Source: an uncultured Ilumatobacter sp.
Lineage (GTDB): Bacteria; Actinomycetota; Acidimicrobiia; Acidimicrobiales; Ilumatobacteraceae
Direction of reading: 5' to 3'
Length of the DNA stretch: 55,663 nucleotides
NCBI GenBank assembly: GCA_938044705.1
Contig: CALIOL010000014.1
Coordinates: 1 to 55,663 of the forward strand
Shown piece by piece: positions 31,695-41,363 of this stretch. Positions within the stretch are counted from its first letter, which is position 1. Every line of letters begins with the position of its first letter. Under the pieces are notes generated by a model. The model was not told the origin of the DNA. It searched no databases and worked only from the letters and a program-made list of their open reading frames with translations. Made by a program: the position numbers and the translations under genes.

Positions 31695-31970
31695 TCACCA
31701 GTGACCGGTGTGATAGAGCCGGTGCTCGATGAAACCCGGCCAACCGTTTCCGTCTTCATGGCACGCGCACGGACAGCGCCACCCGGCGCCCGTCGTATCA
31801 CTGGGGTACGCCGGCCACCATCCGTTGCACGCACGGTGGCTTGGCGGGTGATGCCCAGCATTCGACACGCCTGACCCTCGGTGCGGGGCGCAACGAAAGC
31901 CGTACTCGGTTCCGAGCTCGGAGCGCGGTGGCGGTTCGAGCTTCCGTAGCTGCTGCTGTGACGCGTTCAT
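31695..31970 (-). CDS. possible small Cys/His-rich protein
   Basis: 91 aa ending HRACNGWWPAYPSDTTGAGWRCPCACHEDGNGWPGFIEHRLYHTGHW; no clear RBS; could be spurious. Confidence 0.35.
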   Translation of the reverse strand: MNASQQQLRKLEPPPRSELGTEYGFRCAPHRGSGVSNAGHHPPSHRACNGWWPAYPSDTTGAGWRCPCACHEDGNGWPGFIEHRLYHTGHW

Positions 31971-32084
31971 CGCTTGACGAGCTCTCCGGTGTTCTTCGCG
32001 ACGCCAGTGATGTGTTCACCGGTCCCTCTCCGTGAAGAAGAGACGTGAGGTCGGAGGTGTTCGTGTCGCGAGTCTCGGCTCGAG

Positions 32085-33704
32085 TCAGTCGAGGGTCGAG
32101 GTATCCACGACGTTGCCGGAGTCATCGAGCAGCGTGACCGTCAGCGGGCCGTCGGCGACGGCGCTGATCGACACGACTGCTGGACTGCTCACACCGTTGA
32201 AGTCGCAGCGGGTCGGAGACGAACACGTTGCGAGCAGGACTTCGGTCGGCGTGATCGGATTGCTGAAGACCACAGCTCCGGGTTGGCCATCGAGATCGAT
32301 CACACGGAGATCGAAGGTGACCACGCCGTTGTCCGACATCCAGAAGCCGGCGAGTGCGCCTGGCGACGGCTCGACGGTGGTCGTCGGAGCGACCGTTGTC
32401 GTGGTGTCGACCACGGTGGTCGTGGTGACGTCGCCAAAGGTCGGCACAGGAGCGATGGTCGTCCTGGCTTCGGTCGTCGGGGGCGGCGTGACCGGTGGTG
32501 CGGTCGCTGGGGGTGGCGTTGCCGGCGGTGATGTTGCTGGCGGTGACGTGCTCGCCGGTGTGACGGGTGCCGTGGGCAGCGGCGTGGTCACGGCGGGCTC
32601 AGCTGGCGCCGGCGGGGCCGTGCTCGTCGTCGTTGTCGTGGTGGTCGTCGAGCTCGTCGTCGTTGTGGTTGCTGGCAGCGTGGCCGGGGTGGCAATGGTG
32701 GTCGCCGGTGGAGTGGATGCAGACAGCGTGGTCGAGGGAGCTGCGACCAGCGACGCCGAGGGCTCGACCAAGTCGTCGGATCCCTGGAAGATGACAAAGC
32801 CGATCGCGACCAGCGCTGCGGCCGTACCTCCGATTGCGACTTGTGCCCACCGTGTCGTTGGCGCCACTGCGGAACCTGCCGTGCTGGCGGCGTCTCCGAT
32901 CGCGAATCGCGCTCGGCCGGGGAGCAACGCAACGTTCGAGCCGAACTCCGGGCCGAACCCGGCCAGCACCGCCGGTGCGAGCAGCATCGGAAGACGGTTC
33001 CCGGTGAGCGCGGCGATCTTGCCGGCAAGGTCGGAACACTCGTCGCACTCTTCGAGGTGCCAGCGAACAGCTTCGGAGAGTTCCGCTTCGTCTCCGCTGC
33101 CGGCGACCAACGCTGCGAGGTACTCGCGGACCTCGGCGGTGTGTGCCTCGTCGGCCAACGTCGTGAGGTAGGCAGCACGCAGCCCGAGTTGTGCGCGGGC
33201 CCGCAGTGAAGAGACCGCGTTCGAAGATCGGACGCCGAGCATCTTGGCGACCTCGCGTGGGGCGAAGCCCTCGACGTCGGAATACCAGATGACGTTCTTC
33301 CAACGGTCCGGCAACGACGTGAACGCCGCCGCCAACGATGGATCGACATTGACATCGTCCATCATCGCTGCCTCGCTGACCAGAAGTTCGTCGCCGGTTC
33401 CGGCTGGCTGCTCGTGTTGAGTGCGTCGACGCTGTTCGATGACGACAGAACGAATTGCCGTCGCAAGGTAGGGACCGAAGGCCGACGTGGGCCCATGGTC
33501 GTTGTCGATGGCGGACATCGTGCGACGGAAGGCCTCGGCGACGGCTTCGTCGACGTCGACTGCTCGTTGTCGCCGCGCCACACCTGTAGCGAACTTCCGA
33601 TACCGAACGAAGAGTTCGTCATAGGCGGCCCGATCGCCCGAGCGGGACTTTTCCAGCAGCGCGACGGTGTCTGCCGCGCGGAGCTCTCGACTGCTTCGAG
33701 TCAT
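32085..33704 (-). CDS. ECF sigma factor fused to ZAS motif, TM helix, Thr/Pro-rich stalk and extracellular domain
   Basis: Sigma region 2/4 (VDEAVAEAFRRTMSAI; GFAPREVAKMLGVRSSNAVSSLRARAQLGLR), VRWHLEECDECSDL (Hx3Cx2C), TM VAIGGTAAALVAIGFVIF, TTTTTSSTTTTTTTTS/PPATSPPATPPPATAPP stalk, C-terminal domain with two Cys. Confidence 0.9.
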   Translation of the reverse strand: MTRSSRELRAADTVALLEKSRSGDRAAYDELFVRYRKFATGVARRQRAVDVDEAVAEAFRRTMSAIDNDHGPTSAFGPYLATAIRSVVIEQRRRTQHEQPAGTGDELLVSEAAMMDDVNVDPSLAAAFTSLPDRWKNVIWYSDVEGFAPREVAKMLGVRSSNAVSSLRARAQLGLRAAYLTTLADEAHTAEVREYLAALVAGSGDEAELSEAVRWHLEECDECSDLAGKIAALTGNRLPMLLAPAVLAGFGPEFGSNVALLPGRARFAIGDAASTAGSAVAPTTRWAQVAIGGTAAALVAIGFVIFQGSDDLVEPSASLVAAPSTTLSASTPPATTIATPATLPATTTTTSSTTTTTTTTSTAPPAPAEPAVTTPLPTAPVTPASTSPPATSPPATPPPATAPPVTPPPTTEARTTIAPVPTFGDVTTTTVVDTTTTVAPTTTVEPSPGALAGFWMSDNGVVTFDLRVIDLDGQPGAVVFSNPITPTEVLLATCSSPTRCDFNGVSSPAVVSISAVADGPLTVTLLDDSGNVVDTSTLD

Positions 33705-33917
33705 GTCGTGTGCCTTCCGACCGTTGACGCTTCGGCACCGTCACGGGAGCAACGCTCATTGCAGCTCTCCATTGACGTCCTGATGTGCCGCACACTCCGA
33801 CGCGCAGACGAGTACGAGGACGCACGAAACGCGTGCTCGGACCCACTGGTTCGGAATCGCATACCACTGTGGCATGTAGGAAGAGACGGCACCGGAGAGC
33901 AATCGTGTCGGCCGTGA

Positions 33918-33968
33918 GAAAAACGAAACCGGGTAACGAAGCCGATGGCGGCTCGGTACCCGGTTTCG
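33918..33968 (-). terminator. intrinsic-terminator-like hairpin on minus strand (12-bp perfect stem + T tract)
   Basis: 33924-33935 CGAAACCGGGTA pairs with 33957-33968 TACCCGGTTTCG; on the minus strand the stem is followed by TTTTTCTC. Confidence 0.65.
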
Positions 33969-34293
33969 CGACCCGTCTGCCAGGCACTGGCTTCGGAGTC
34001 TTCGGCGTCGCAGGAACGACGTAGTTGAAACGACACAGAACGAACCCTTTCGTGTCGATGCCCGCCGACAAATCTCACCGAGAGGCTGGACGTCGACTCG
34101 ACCTCGAGGGTGATTGGGCGGGGTATCGGCACCCAAGTCCACCGACTTGAGAAATTTCTTTTCGGATTCGCGACACGAAGCGGGGTCAGCGGCGTCCCTT
34201 CAGACACACGGAACCCGAGATTCTTGGTTTCGGCCGCACCGGATGACCTCCGCAGCGGCCGCGAACAGACAGCAAGAACAACGAAACGGCGGA

Positions 34294-37200
34294 ATGATGC
34301 AGAACTCCCACACCCACAAGACAGCGCGGCTCATCGCAGCTCTGGCGGTGGCAGCAGCGATGCTGGTGATCCCAGCGGGCTCGGTCTTCGCGGGCGAGCC
34401 GACATTGACGAAGTCGCTGTCACAGACCCAGCCGTTCGCGAACGACGACGGCACCTTCCCGAGCGGCGCGACGGTCACCTATGAGGTGTCCATCGGCTGC
34501 AACGCCCCGGGCGACTGCGACGACTTCGAACTGCATGACCTCGCACCGACGTTCACCGATGTGAACGGTGCGCCCGGCGTGTACGAGTTCGTGTCGGCCT
34601 CTCCCGGTGGCGCTGGCCCGAACTTCGACATCGACGCGTCGGACCCGAGTGACATCGCACTGACGTTCCCGGATGGTTTCTCCGCAGGTACGTCGATGAA
34701 CATCCAAATGACCTTCGCGATCCCCGCCGGTGTCACCCCCGACAACACCACAGCGACGAACACCGCGATCTGGGGAGAATTCGACGACGACGGCAACCCG
34801 CTGCCGAACACGGTCACCGATACCCAAGACGTGACGTCGCGTGCGCGCACCTCGTTCGACGTCGTCAAGACCGGACCCGCCACGGTGAACCCGAACACCC
34901 CGGTCGAGTTCGTCGTGTCACTGTGCGGTGACAATCCTGACGACCCGTACTTCGGTCCGCTCGATGGCACCGTCGAGAACGCAACGCTGACCGACCAGAT
35001 CCCCGCTGGCTTCGTCATCGTCGACGCCGGCGGCGGCACCGACAACGGTGACGGCACCGTGACCTGGGATCTCGGCGACGTCGACCTCGGGCCAGGCGAT
35101 TGCGTCGATCGCACGATCACGCTCGAGTACCCGGCCACGGGGCCGATCACCGAACCGATCGCGTCCTCGAACGTGGTCGTCGCTGGTGGTGACTTCCCGC
35201 CGGACGGCGATGGAAACCCAGGTTCTGGCGACGTTCCCTTCGTCATCGACAACCCGAGCCCGGGCGAGCCCGGCATCGACAAGCGTGCGGGCCGCCCGTA
35301 CGTCGACCTCGATCTCAACGACGGAGCGACCGGCGACGACGGCGACAGCTTCTCCTCCTACTACCTCCAGCCCGAGAACACCGGTGAAGGGGTCATCTTC
35401 GATGCGATCCTCACCGACCCGATCCCCGATCGCTTCGCGGTCACTCGTTTCGACACGGGCACCTGGCCGACTGGGCCGACCGGTCCGAACGACGACTCGC
35501 TCGTCGAGTTCGTGTTCACCTTCCTCGACGGCAGCTCGCAGAGCATCTTCGCCGACGGGGTGACCGGCCAGTCCGTTGACATCGCCGACGAGATCGGGAA
35601 CCCGCTCGTTCAGGTCGCGGTCAACTACGGCGACCTGCCCGCAGGTTGGGTTCAGAACGGTGGCGAAGGTCGAAGCGAGCTCTACGGCTACTTCATCGAC
35701 CCCGGTCGGAGTGGCGGAGACCCGATCGACTTCGACGACGCGGCGAGTGTCGCCGTCGTCAACACCGCGACGCTCGTCGGCACCGTCGTCGACCCGGTCA
35801 CGGGTGACCTCGTGTCAGCATCGGACTCCGACACGGCCACGATCAACATCGAGAGCCCCCAGCCTCACCCCGCCGTCTTCAAGTCCGTGAGCGCGGCCGG
35901 GAACACGTTCGGCAACGGAGTGTTCCCGTCGAACGACGACGAGACGACCACGCTGACGTGGACCGTTCGTATCCAGAACCACTGGACGGCCACCGAGGTG
36001 TACCCGGACCCGGTCATCGTGGACCTGTTGCCGACACTCACTCCGAACGCCCTCGGTCAGGGAGGCCTTTCCGACGCCTACGACTTCACCGTCAACACTC
36101 CCGCCGGAGTCACCTGCCCTGTCGTCCCCGCCGACGGTGGCAGCGTTGCCAACACGGCGACCGGTCTCGATGACACGGTGCTCATCTGGGAGTGCACGGG
36201 CGACCTCGCCCGTACCGAGAACATCACGATCACGTTCAAGACCGACGTGGAAGCCGGCACCCCGCCTCAGAGCATCCTCAACCGCGACTACACCACCACG
36301 AACGCGCTCACCGACGATGGCTCCGGGCAGTACTTCTCCGCCTGGAACGGCGGTGCGTTCTTCGGCGAGTGGCAGGACGACGTCGACGATCTCGATGGCG
36401 ACGGGGACACCACGGACCGCATCCGCACCGACGTCGCCAGCATCGAAGTGCTGGACTTCGTGTTCCTCGAATCCGTCAAGCAAGTGCGCGGCGGCCCCGA
36501 CGCCGAGTGCAATGGCGACAGCTTCCCGCCGGCAGGTCAGGACAACACGACCTATGGCATCGGACGTTGCACCCGGCCGGGCGGCATCGTCGACTACGAG
36601 ATGGTCGTGACCAACCGAGGAAACACCGACATCGTCAACCTGATGGTGATGGACATCTTCCCGGCAGTGGGCGACAGCTTCGTCGTGCCCAACCAGAACA
36701 CCGGCGCCGTCGGACCACGAAACAGCGCGTTCGACACCTACCTCACCGGCCCGGTGACCAGCCCTGACCCGAACGTGGTCGTGGAGTACTCGGTCGAACA
36801 GGAGCCCTGCCGATACGACGACTTCTACCCGAGCAACGCCGGCGCAGCCGAGGTTCCGGGATGCAGCCCCGCCAACTGGACGACGACCCCTCCATCGCCG
36901 ATCTCGAGCGCACGCGCGATTCGAATCAGCTACGTGGATCCGGCGACCGGTGACGTCGCCGTGCTCGAGATCGACGACACGTTCGTCCTCGAGTGGCCGA
37001 TGCGTGCCTCGGTCGCCGCGCAGACCGATGACATCGCGACCAATGCGTTCGGCTGGTCCGCCCAGTCGGCGACGTCGGACACGGTGAACACCGCGGGCCC
37101 CGCCCCGGTCGACATCAGCGTTGCCGCACTCGACGACTTCTTCCTCGGCGATCAGGTCTGGTACGACGAGAACTACGACGGCACACAGGACGAGGGCCCG

Positions 37201-40200
37201 CTGGTCGGAGTCCCGCAAGTTCCCGTCGCGGTCTTCCTCGACAACAACGGGAACGGCGTTCTCGACGCTGACGACATCTTCGTCCAGGAAACGGTGACCG
37301 ACTCCGCTCCGGGGTTCGAAGGCCAGTACCTGTTCTCGGACCTGCCCGCTGGTGACTACTTCGTGGCGTTCGCTCCGCCGAGTGACTGGGTTGTCAGCCC
37401 CGCATTCCAGGGTGGCGACACCGCGGTGGACTCCAACGGCACCGAAGCACCTGCGTTCCCGACCACCCTGTGGGACCCGGCTGCCGTCAACGGACCACTC
37501 TTCGACGACATCTTCGTCTCCGACGTCGTCAACCTCGGACCCGACAACTCATCGGTCGACACACCGAACGACCTGACCATCGACCTCGGTCTCTGGCGTC
37601 CGGACCCCGCGATCGACATCGAGAAGGCCACGAACGCTGCTGATGCGGACGCCCCGACCGTCGATGAGGACGCTGATGTCCCGCCCGGTCGGTTCATCCC
37701 AGAAGGCGAAGACGTCACATGGAGCTACGTGGTCACGAACACGGGCAACACCGTGCTCGACAACGTGGCCATCACCGATGACAACGGCACCCCCGACCCC
37801 GCTGACGACCTGTCGACCTCGCTCGGCACGATCACCTGTCCGCTGACGACCCTCGCTCCGGACGAGTCGATGACGTGTACGTCGACGACTCCCGTCGCGG
37901 CGATCGCGGGTCAGTACACCAACACCGCCGACGTGATCGGTGACCCGGTGCTCCCCGACATCCCGTGGAGCGAGGATTCCTACGCCGACCTGGAACGCCT
38001 GGACGGCACGCCGTTCTACGACGCAGACGGCGAGATCGTTCCGGTCGCCGACGACGATCCGTCGAACTACTTCGGCGCGATCGCGACGGTCGACATCGAA
38101 AAGTCGACCAACGGTGTTGCGGCCGACGGCGTCGGATCCGAACCGGCTGGCCCGGTCGTGCCCGTGCTCGACGCGGTGCAGTGGACCTACGTGGTCACGA
38201 TTCCTGCGCCGGGCAACGTTCCACTCGCCGAGGTCGTACTGATCGACGACAACGGCACGCCGGCGGACACTTCCGATGACCTGACCACTGCGAACGGAGA
38301 CTTCACCTTCGTCGGCGGCGACTCCAACGACAACGGGCTGCTCGACGTCGATGAGACGTGGACCTACACCGCCGATGCTCCCGACGGCGCAGTCCTCGGC
38401 ATCTACGAGAACACCGCCGACGTCATCGGGACGCCGGTGACACCTGACGGCACGCCCATCGAGAACCCCGACGGCACACCGATGGAACAGCCTGAAGACG
38501 ACGACCCATCTCACTACTACGGCATCGCGGTGCCGGCGATCGACATCGAGAAGTCGACCAACGGCGTTGCTGCCGATCTTCCGGGCACCGACCCGGCCGG
38601 CCCGGAGATCCTTGCTGGCTCGGATGTGACGTGGACGTACGTCATCGCCAACATCGGCAACGTCGACCTCGAGGTCACAGGATTCGTCGACGACCAGATC
38701 GGTGCGATCTCGGCGTGCGAGGAAGACGCCACCGAATCCGTGTTCCCGGTGATCCTCGCGCCGACCGAATCGGTGACGTGCACCTTCACCGCTCCCAACG
38801 GAGCAGCAATCGGTGAGTACATCAACATCGCTGACGTGACAGGCACCCCGCTCGACCCAGACGGCAACGAGATCACCGAGAACGTGACGCCCGACGGGCC
38901 GATCCCGGTCGATCCTCCAGAAGACGACGATCCGTCCAACTACACGGGCGTCGGTACTCCAGGCATCGACATCGAGAAGACCACCAACGGTTTCCAGGCC
39001 GACGACCCGACCGGCGACCAGACCGACATCAACAACACGGTGCCGTACGTCGAACTCGACGACCAGGTCACCTGGGAGTACGTCATCACCAACACCGGCG
39101 ACTTCGCGCTGCTCGTCGACGAGTTCTCCGACGACCAGATCGTCGACGTCTCCACCCTGTGCGTCGAGCCTGATCTGTTCCCCGTCACGCTGCAACCGAC
39201 AGAGTCGGTCACCTGCACGGTGATCGGCGTTGCGACAGCGCAGCCCGGCGATCTCTACATCAACGTCGCTGACGTGATCGGGGTCGCGGTCGACCCCAGC
39301 GGCGACCCAATCGTCGACCAGGACGGCAATGACCCGTTCGTCGACCCGGAAGGCGAGTCGACGATCATCGACGACGACCCGAGCGCCTACTTCGGTGCAG
39401 GGCCCGGCATCGACCTCGAGAAGTCGACCAACGGGTTCGACGCCGACACGGGCACCGGGCCGTTCGTCGCCCTGGGTGGCCAGGTCACCTGGGTCTATGA
39501 CATCACGAACACCGGTAACACCGACCTCGTCGGGCTCGTCGTGACCGACTCGGTCGAAGGCGAGATCTGCCGAATCGACTTCCTCGCGATCGGCGAGACC
39601 CAGTCCTGCGAGCTGGTGCTCGAAGCTTCCACCCTCGTGGGCCAATACGCGAACGGATCGAACGTGGTCGCACAGCCCGTCGACCAATTCGGCGAACCGA
39701 TCGTCGACCCGGTCACCGGTGAGCCTGTCGACCCGATCGGCGACTCGGACCCATCTCACTACTTCGGCGCAGAGCCCGGCATCGACATCGAGAAGTCGAC
39801 CAACGGCGAAGATGCCGACACGGGTACGGGACCGTTCATCGCGCTCGGCGCTGAGGTGACGTGGACCTACGTCGTGACCAACACCGGAAACGTTCCGCTG
39901 ACCGGCATCGTCGTCATCGACGACCAGGAGGGCGAGATCTGCACGATCCCGCTGCTGTTGGCAGGAGAGACCGAGACGTGCGAGTCCTTCATGCCGGCCG
40001 ACACCATCGGCCAGTACGAGAACCTCGGTGAGGTCGTCGGCACCCCATCGTTCCCGATCGACCCCGATGGTGATCCCACGGATCCGGAGAACTATGACCC
40101 GATCGTCGACCCGGAGTCGGGCGACCCGATTCCGGACGTCGACGACGAGGATCCGAGCCACTACTTCGGCATCAACCCCGGCGTCGACATCGAGAAGACG

Positions 40201-40785
40201 ACCAACGGCGAGGACGCCGACGTCGAAGGCAGCGGTCCGATCGTCGATGAAGGCGAGACCGTGGCGTGGGTGTACACGATCACCAACGTCGGTGACACGC
40301 CGTTGATCGATCTCGAGGTGGCCGATGACGTCGAAGGCGACATCTGCGTGATCCCGCTGCTTCTGCCTGGCGATTCGACCACGTGCACTGCGTTCGGTTT
40401 CGGCGGTCGTCAGAACTACCGCAACGTCGGCAGCGTGACCGGCACCCCGGCTGGGCCGGTCGACCCTGACGGTGATCTGTCGGATCCCGACAACTACGAG
40501 CCCATCGACACCGACCCGGTCACGGACGACGACCCGAGCGGCTACTCGGTCGGGATCGTGCTGGACACGACGCTGCCGGAGCCCCCGCAGCCCGCACTGC
40601 CCGACCCGACGCCGCCTGTGCTTCCGGACCCCAATCCGACCACGGGTCCTGACGCCCTTCCCGAGACCGGTGCCAACAGCACCTTCCGGCTGCTGACCGG
40701 TGGACTCGGCTTGCTCGCCGCTGGACTCCTGCTCCTGGTGGGTACTCGTCGTCGTCGAGACCGCGAGGTCATCGCGGCGCAGTGA
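34294..40785 (+). CDS. giant LPXTG-anchored surface protein with DUF11/SdrD-B-like domains
   Basis: Signal peptide (TARLIAALAVAAAMLVIPAGSVFAGE), SdrD-B-like LGDQVWYDENYDGTQDEG, seven GIDIEKSTNG...DDPSHYFG repeats, C-terminal LPETG + TM + RRRRDRE. Confidence 0.93.
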   Translation: MMQNSHTHKTARLIAALAVAAAMLVIPAGSVFAGEPTLTKSLSQTQPFANDDGTFPSGATVTYEVSIGCNAPGDCDDFELHDLAPTFTDVNGAPGVYEFVSASPGGAGPNFDIDASDPSDIALTFPDGFSAGTSMNIQMTFAIPAGVTPDNTTATNTAIWGEFDDDGNPLPNTVTDTQDVTSRARTSFDVVKTGPATVNPNTPVEFVVSLCGDNPDDPYFGPLDGTVENATLTDQIPAGFVIVDAGGGTDNGDGTVTWDLGDVDLGPGDCVDRTITLEYPATGPITEPIASSNVVVAGGDFPPDGDGNPGSGDVPFVIDNPSPGEPGIDKRAGRPYVDLDLNDGATGDDGDSFSSYYLQPENTGEGVIFDAILTDPIPDRFAVTRFDTGTWPTGPTGPNDDSLVEFVFTFLDGSSQSIFADGVTGQSVDIADEIGNPLVQVAVNYGDLPAGWVQNGGEGRSELYGYFIDPGRSGGDPIDFDDAASVAVVNTATLVGTVVDPVTGDLVSASDSDTATINIESPQPHPAVFKSVSAAGNTFGNGVFPSNDDETTTLTWTVRIQNHWTATEVYPDPVIVDLLPTLTPNALGQGGLSDAYDFTVNTPAGVTCPVVPADGGSVANTATGLDDTVLIWECTGDLARTENITITFKTDVEAGTPPQSILNRDYTTTNALTDDGSGQYFSAWNGGAFFGEWQDDVDDLDGDGDTTDRIRTDVASIEVLDFVFLESVKQVRGGPDAECNGDSFPPAGQDNTTYGIGRCTRPGGIVDYEMVVTNRGNTDIVNLMVMDIFPAVGDSFVVPNQNTGAVGPRNSAFDTYLTGPVTSPDPNVVVEYSVEQEPCRYDDFYPSNAGAAEVPGCSPANWTTTPPSPISSARAIRISYVDPATGDVAVLEIDDTFVLEWPMRASVAAQTDDIATNAFGWSAQSATSDTVNTAGPAPVDISVAALDDFFLGDQVWYDENYDGTQDEGPLVGVPQVPVAVFLDNNGNGVLDADDIFVQETVTDSAPGFEGQYLFSDLPAGDYFVAFAPPSDWVVSPAFQGGDTAVDSNGTEAPAFPTTLWDPAAVNGPLFDDIFVSDVVNLGPDNSSVDTPNDLTIDLGLWRPDPAIDIEKATNAADADAPTVDEDADVPPGRFIPEGEDVTWSYVVTNTGNTVLDNVAITDDNGTPDPADDLSTSLGTITCPLTTLAPDESMTCTSTTPVAAIAGQYTNTADVIGDPVLPDIPWSEDSYADLERLDGTPFYDADGEIVPVADDDPSNYFGAIATVDIEKSTNGVAADGVGSEPAGPVVPVLDAVQWTYVVTIPAPGNVPLAEVVLIDDNGTPADTSDDLTTANGDFTFVGGDSNDNGLLDVDETWTYTADAPDGAVLGIYENTADVIGTPVTPDGTPIENPDGTPMEQPEDDDPSHYYGIAVPAIDIEKSTNGVAADLPGTDPAGPEILAGSDVTWTYVIANIGNVDLEVTGFVDDQIGAISACEEDATESVFPVILAPTESVTCTFTAPNGAAIGEYINIADVTGTPLDPDGNEITENVTPDGPIPVDPPEDDDPSNYTGVGTPGIDIEKTTNGFQADDPTGDQTDINNTVPYVELDDQVTWEYVITNTGDFALLVDEFSDDQIVDVSTLCVEPDLFPVTLQPTESVTCTVIGVATAQPGDLYINVADVIGVAVDPSGDPIVDQDGNDPFVDPEGESTIIDDDPSAYFGAGPGIDLEKSTNGFDADTGTGPFVALGGQVTWVYDITNTGNTDLVGLVVTDSVEGEICRIDFLAIGETQSCELVLEASTLVGQYANGSNVVAQPVDQFGEPIVDPVTGEPVDPIGDSDPSHYFGAEPGIDIEKSTNGEDADTGTGPFIALGAEVTWTYVVTNTGNVPLTGIVVIDDQEGEICTIPLLLAGETETCESFMPADTIGQYENLGEVVGTPSFPIDPDGDPTDPENYDPIVDPESGDPIPDVDDEDPSHYFGINPGVDIEKTTNGEDADVEGSGPIVDEGETVAWVYTITNVGDTPLIDLEVADDVEGDICVIPLLLPGDSTTCTAFGFGGRQNYRNVGSVTGTPAGPVDPDGDLSDPDNYEPIDTDPVTDDDPSGYSVGIVLDTTLPEPPQPALPDPTPPVLPDPNPTTGPDALPETGANSTFRLLTGGLGLLAAGLLLLVGTRRRRDREVIAAQ
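37609..40560 (+). repeat. seven tandem ~125-160-aa coding repeats (IDIEKSTNG...DDPSxYFG)
   Basis: Repeat starts near 37609, 38089, 38536, 38961, 39407, 39778, 40180. Confidence 0.85.
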
Positions 40786-40802
40786 GTCGGCGGTGCCCGG
40801 CG

Positions 40803-41309
40803 CTATGGCGTTCGCTCGTCGACCGACAGTGACTTCCAGAAGACGACCTTGTCGTCATCTGGGCCGTAGAACTGGCGGATGCGAGCTTCCTCGTCGTAGC
40901 CCCGCGCTCGGTAGAAGTCAGGCGTGCGTGCGTACTGATCGGTCGAGGATGTCTCGACGACCAGCACGCGTGCGACGTCCTCGCCGCGTTTCGTCAACTC
41001 GTTCTCGATGTGCGCGATCAGCGTGGCGCCGAGCCCCCGACTCTGCCGTGAGGGGGTCACGGCGATGAAGTACAGGTTCCACATCCGGTCAGCGAAAGGT
41101 TCGGGCGCGTAGTTCGCAGCCGCCACCACGACGCCGTCATCCTCAACGACGAGCCACTGGTGTTCTTCGAGGGTCGCGTCGAAGAAGCCACCGAGCATCT
41201 CATCGAAGAATCCGACCTCCTCGACATCGAACATCTCGGCGTCGACCGCGATGGTTTTGATGACTTCGACATCCGCATGGGTGGCGGATCGGATCATGGG
41301 CGTGCTCAT
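40803..41309 (-). CDS. GNAT family N-acetyltransferase
   Basis: YFIAVTPSRQSRGLGATLIAHIENEL, FYRARGYDEEARIRQFYGPDDDKVVFWKSL; TATGGT box 7 nt before ATG. Confidence 0.85.
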   Translation of the reverse strand: MSTPMIRSATHADVEVIKTIAVDAEMFDVEEVGFFDEMLGGFFDATLEEHQWLVVEDDGVVVAAANYAPEPFADRMWNLYFIAVTPSRQSRGLGATLIAHIENELTKRGEDVARVLVVETSSTDQYARTPDFYRARGYDEEARIRQFYGPDDDKVVFWKSLSVDERTP

Positions 41310-41363
41310 CGCCGCGACCATACGACGAGCTCGCTGTCGTCAGCCCGTCGGTTTCGGTGGCGG

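Noticed and set aside
32430-32720. Microsatellite-like GGTGGTCGTCG/GTCGTCGTTG tract
   Set aside because: In-frame coding for the Thr/Pro-rich stalk of the fused sigma protein, not an independent element.
33619-34207. Minus-strand ORFs (150 and 168 aa) over the sigma/adhesin intergenic region
   Set aside because: Arg/Ser/Pro-rich, overlap the sigma gene start and contain the terminator-like hairpin; no homology recognised.
35815-37218. 467-aa minus ORF
   Set aside because: Antisense shadow of the surface protein; no motif.
37549-40161. 870-aa minus-strand ORF antisense to the giant surface protein
   Set aside because: Shadow ORF created by GC-rich codon bias and repeats of the plus-strand gene; composition (V/D/R-rich) is not protein-like and the sense strand has clear domains, signal peptide and LPETG.
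37609-40560. Possible CRISPR or non-coding tandem array
   Set aside because: Repeats are long, in frame and diverged at DNA level; they are protein-domain repeats.
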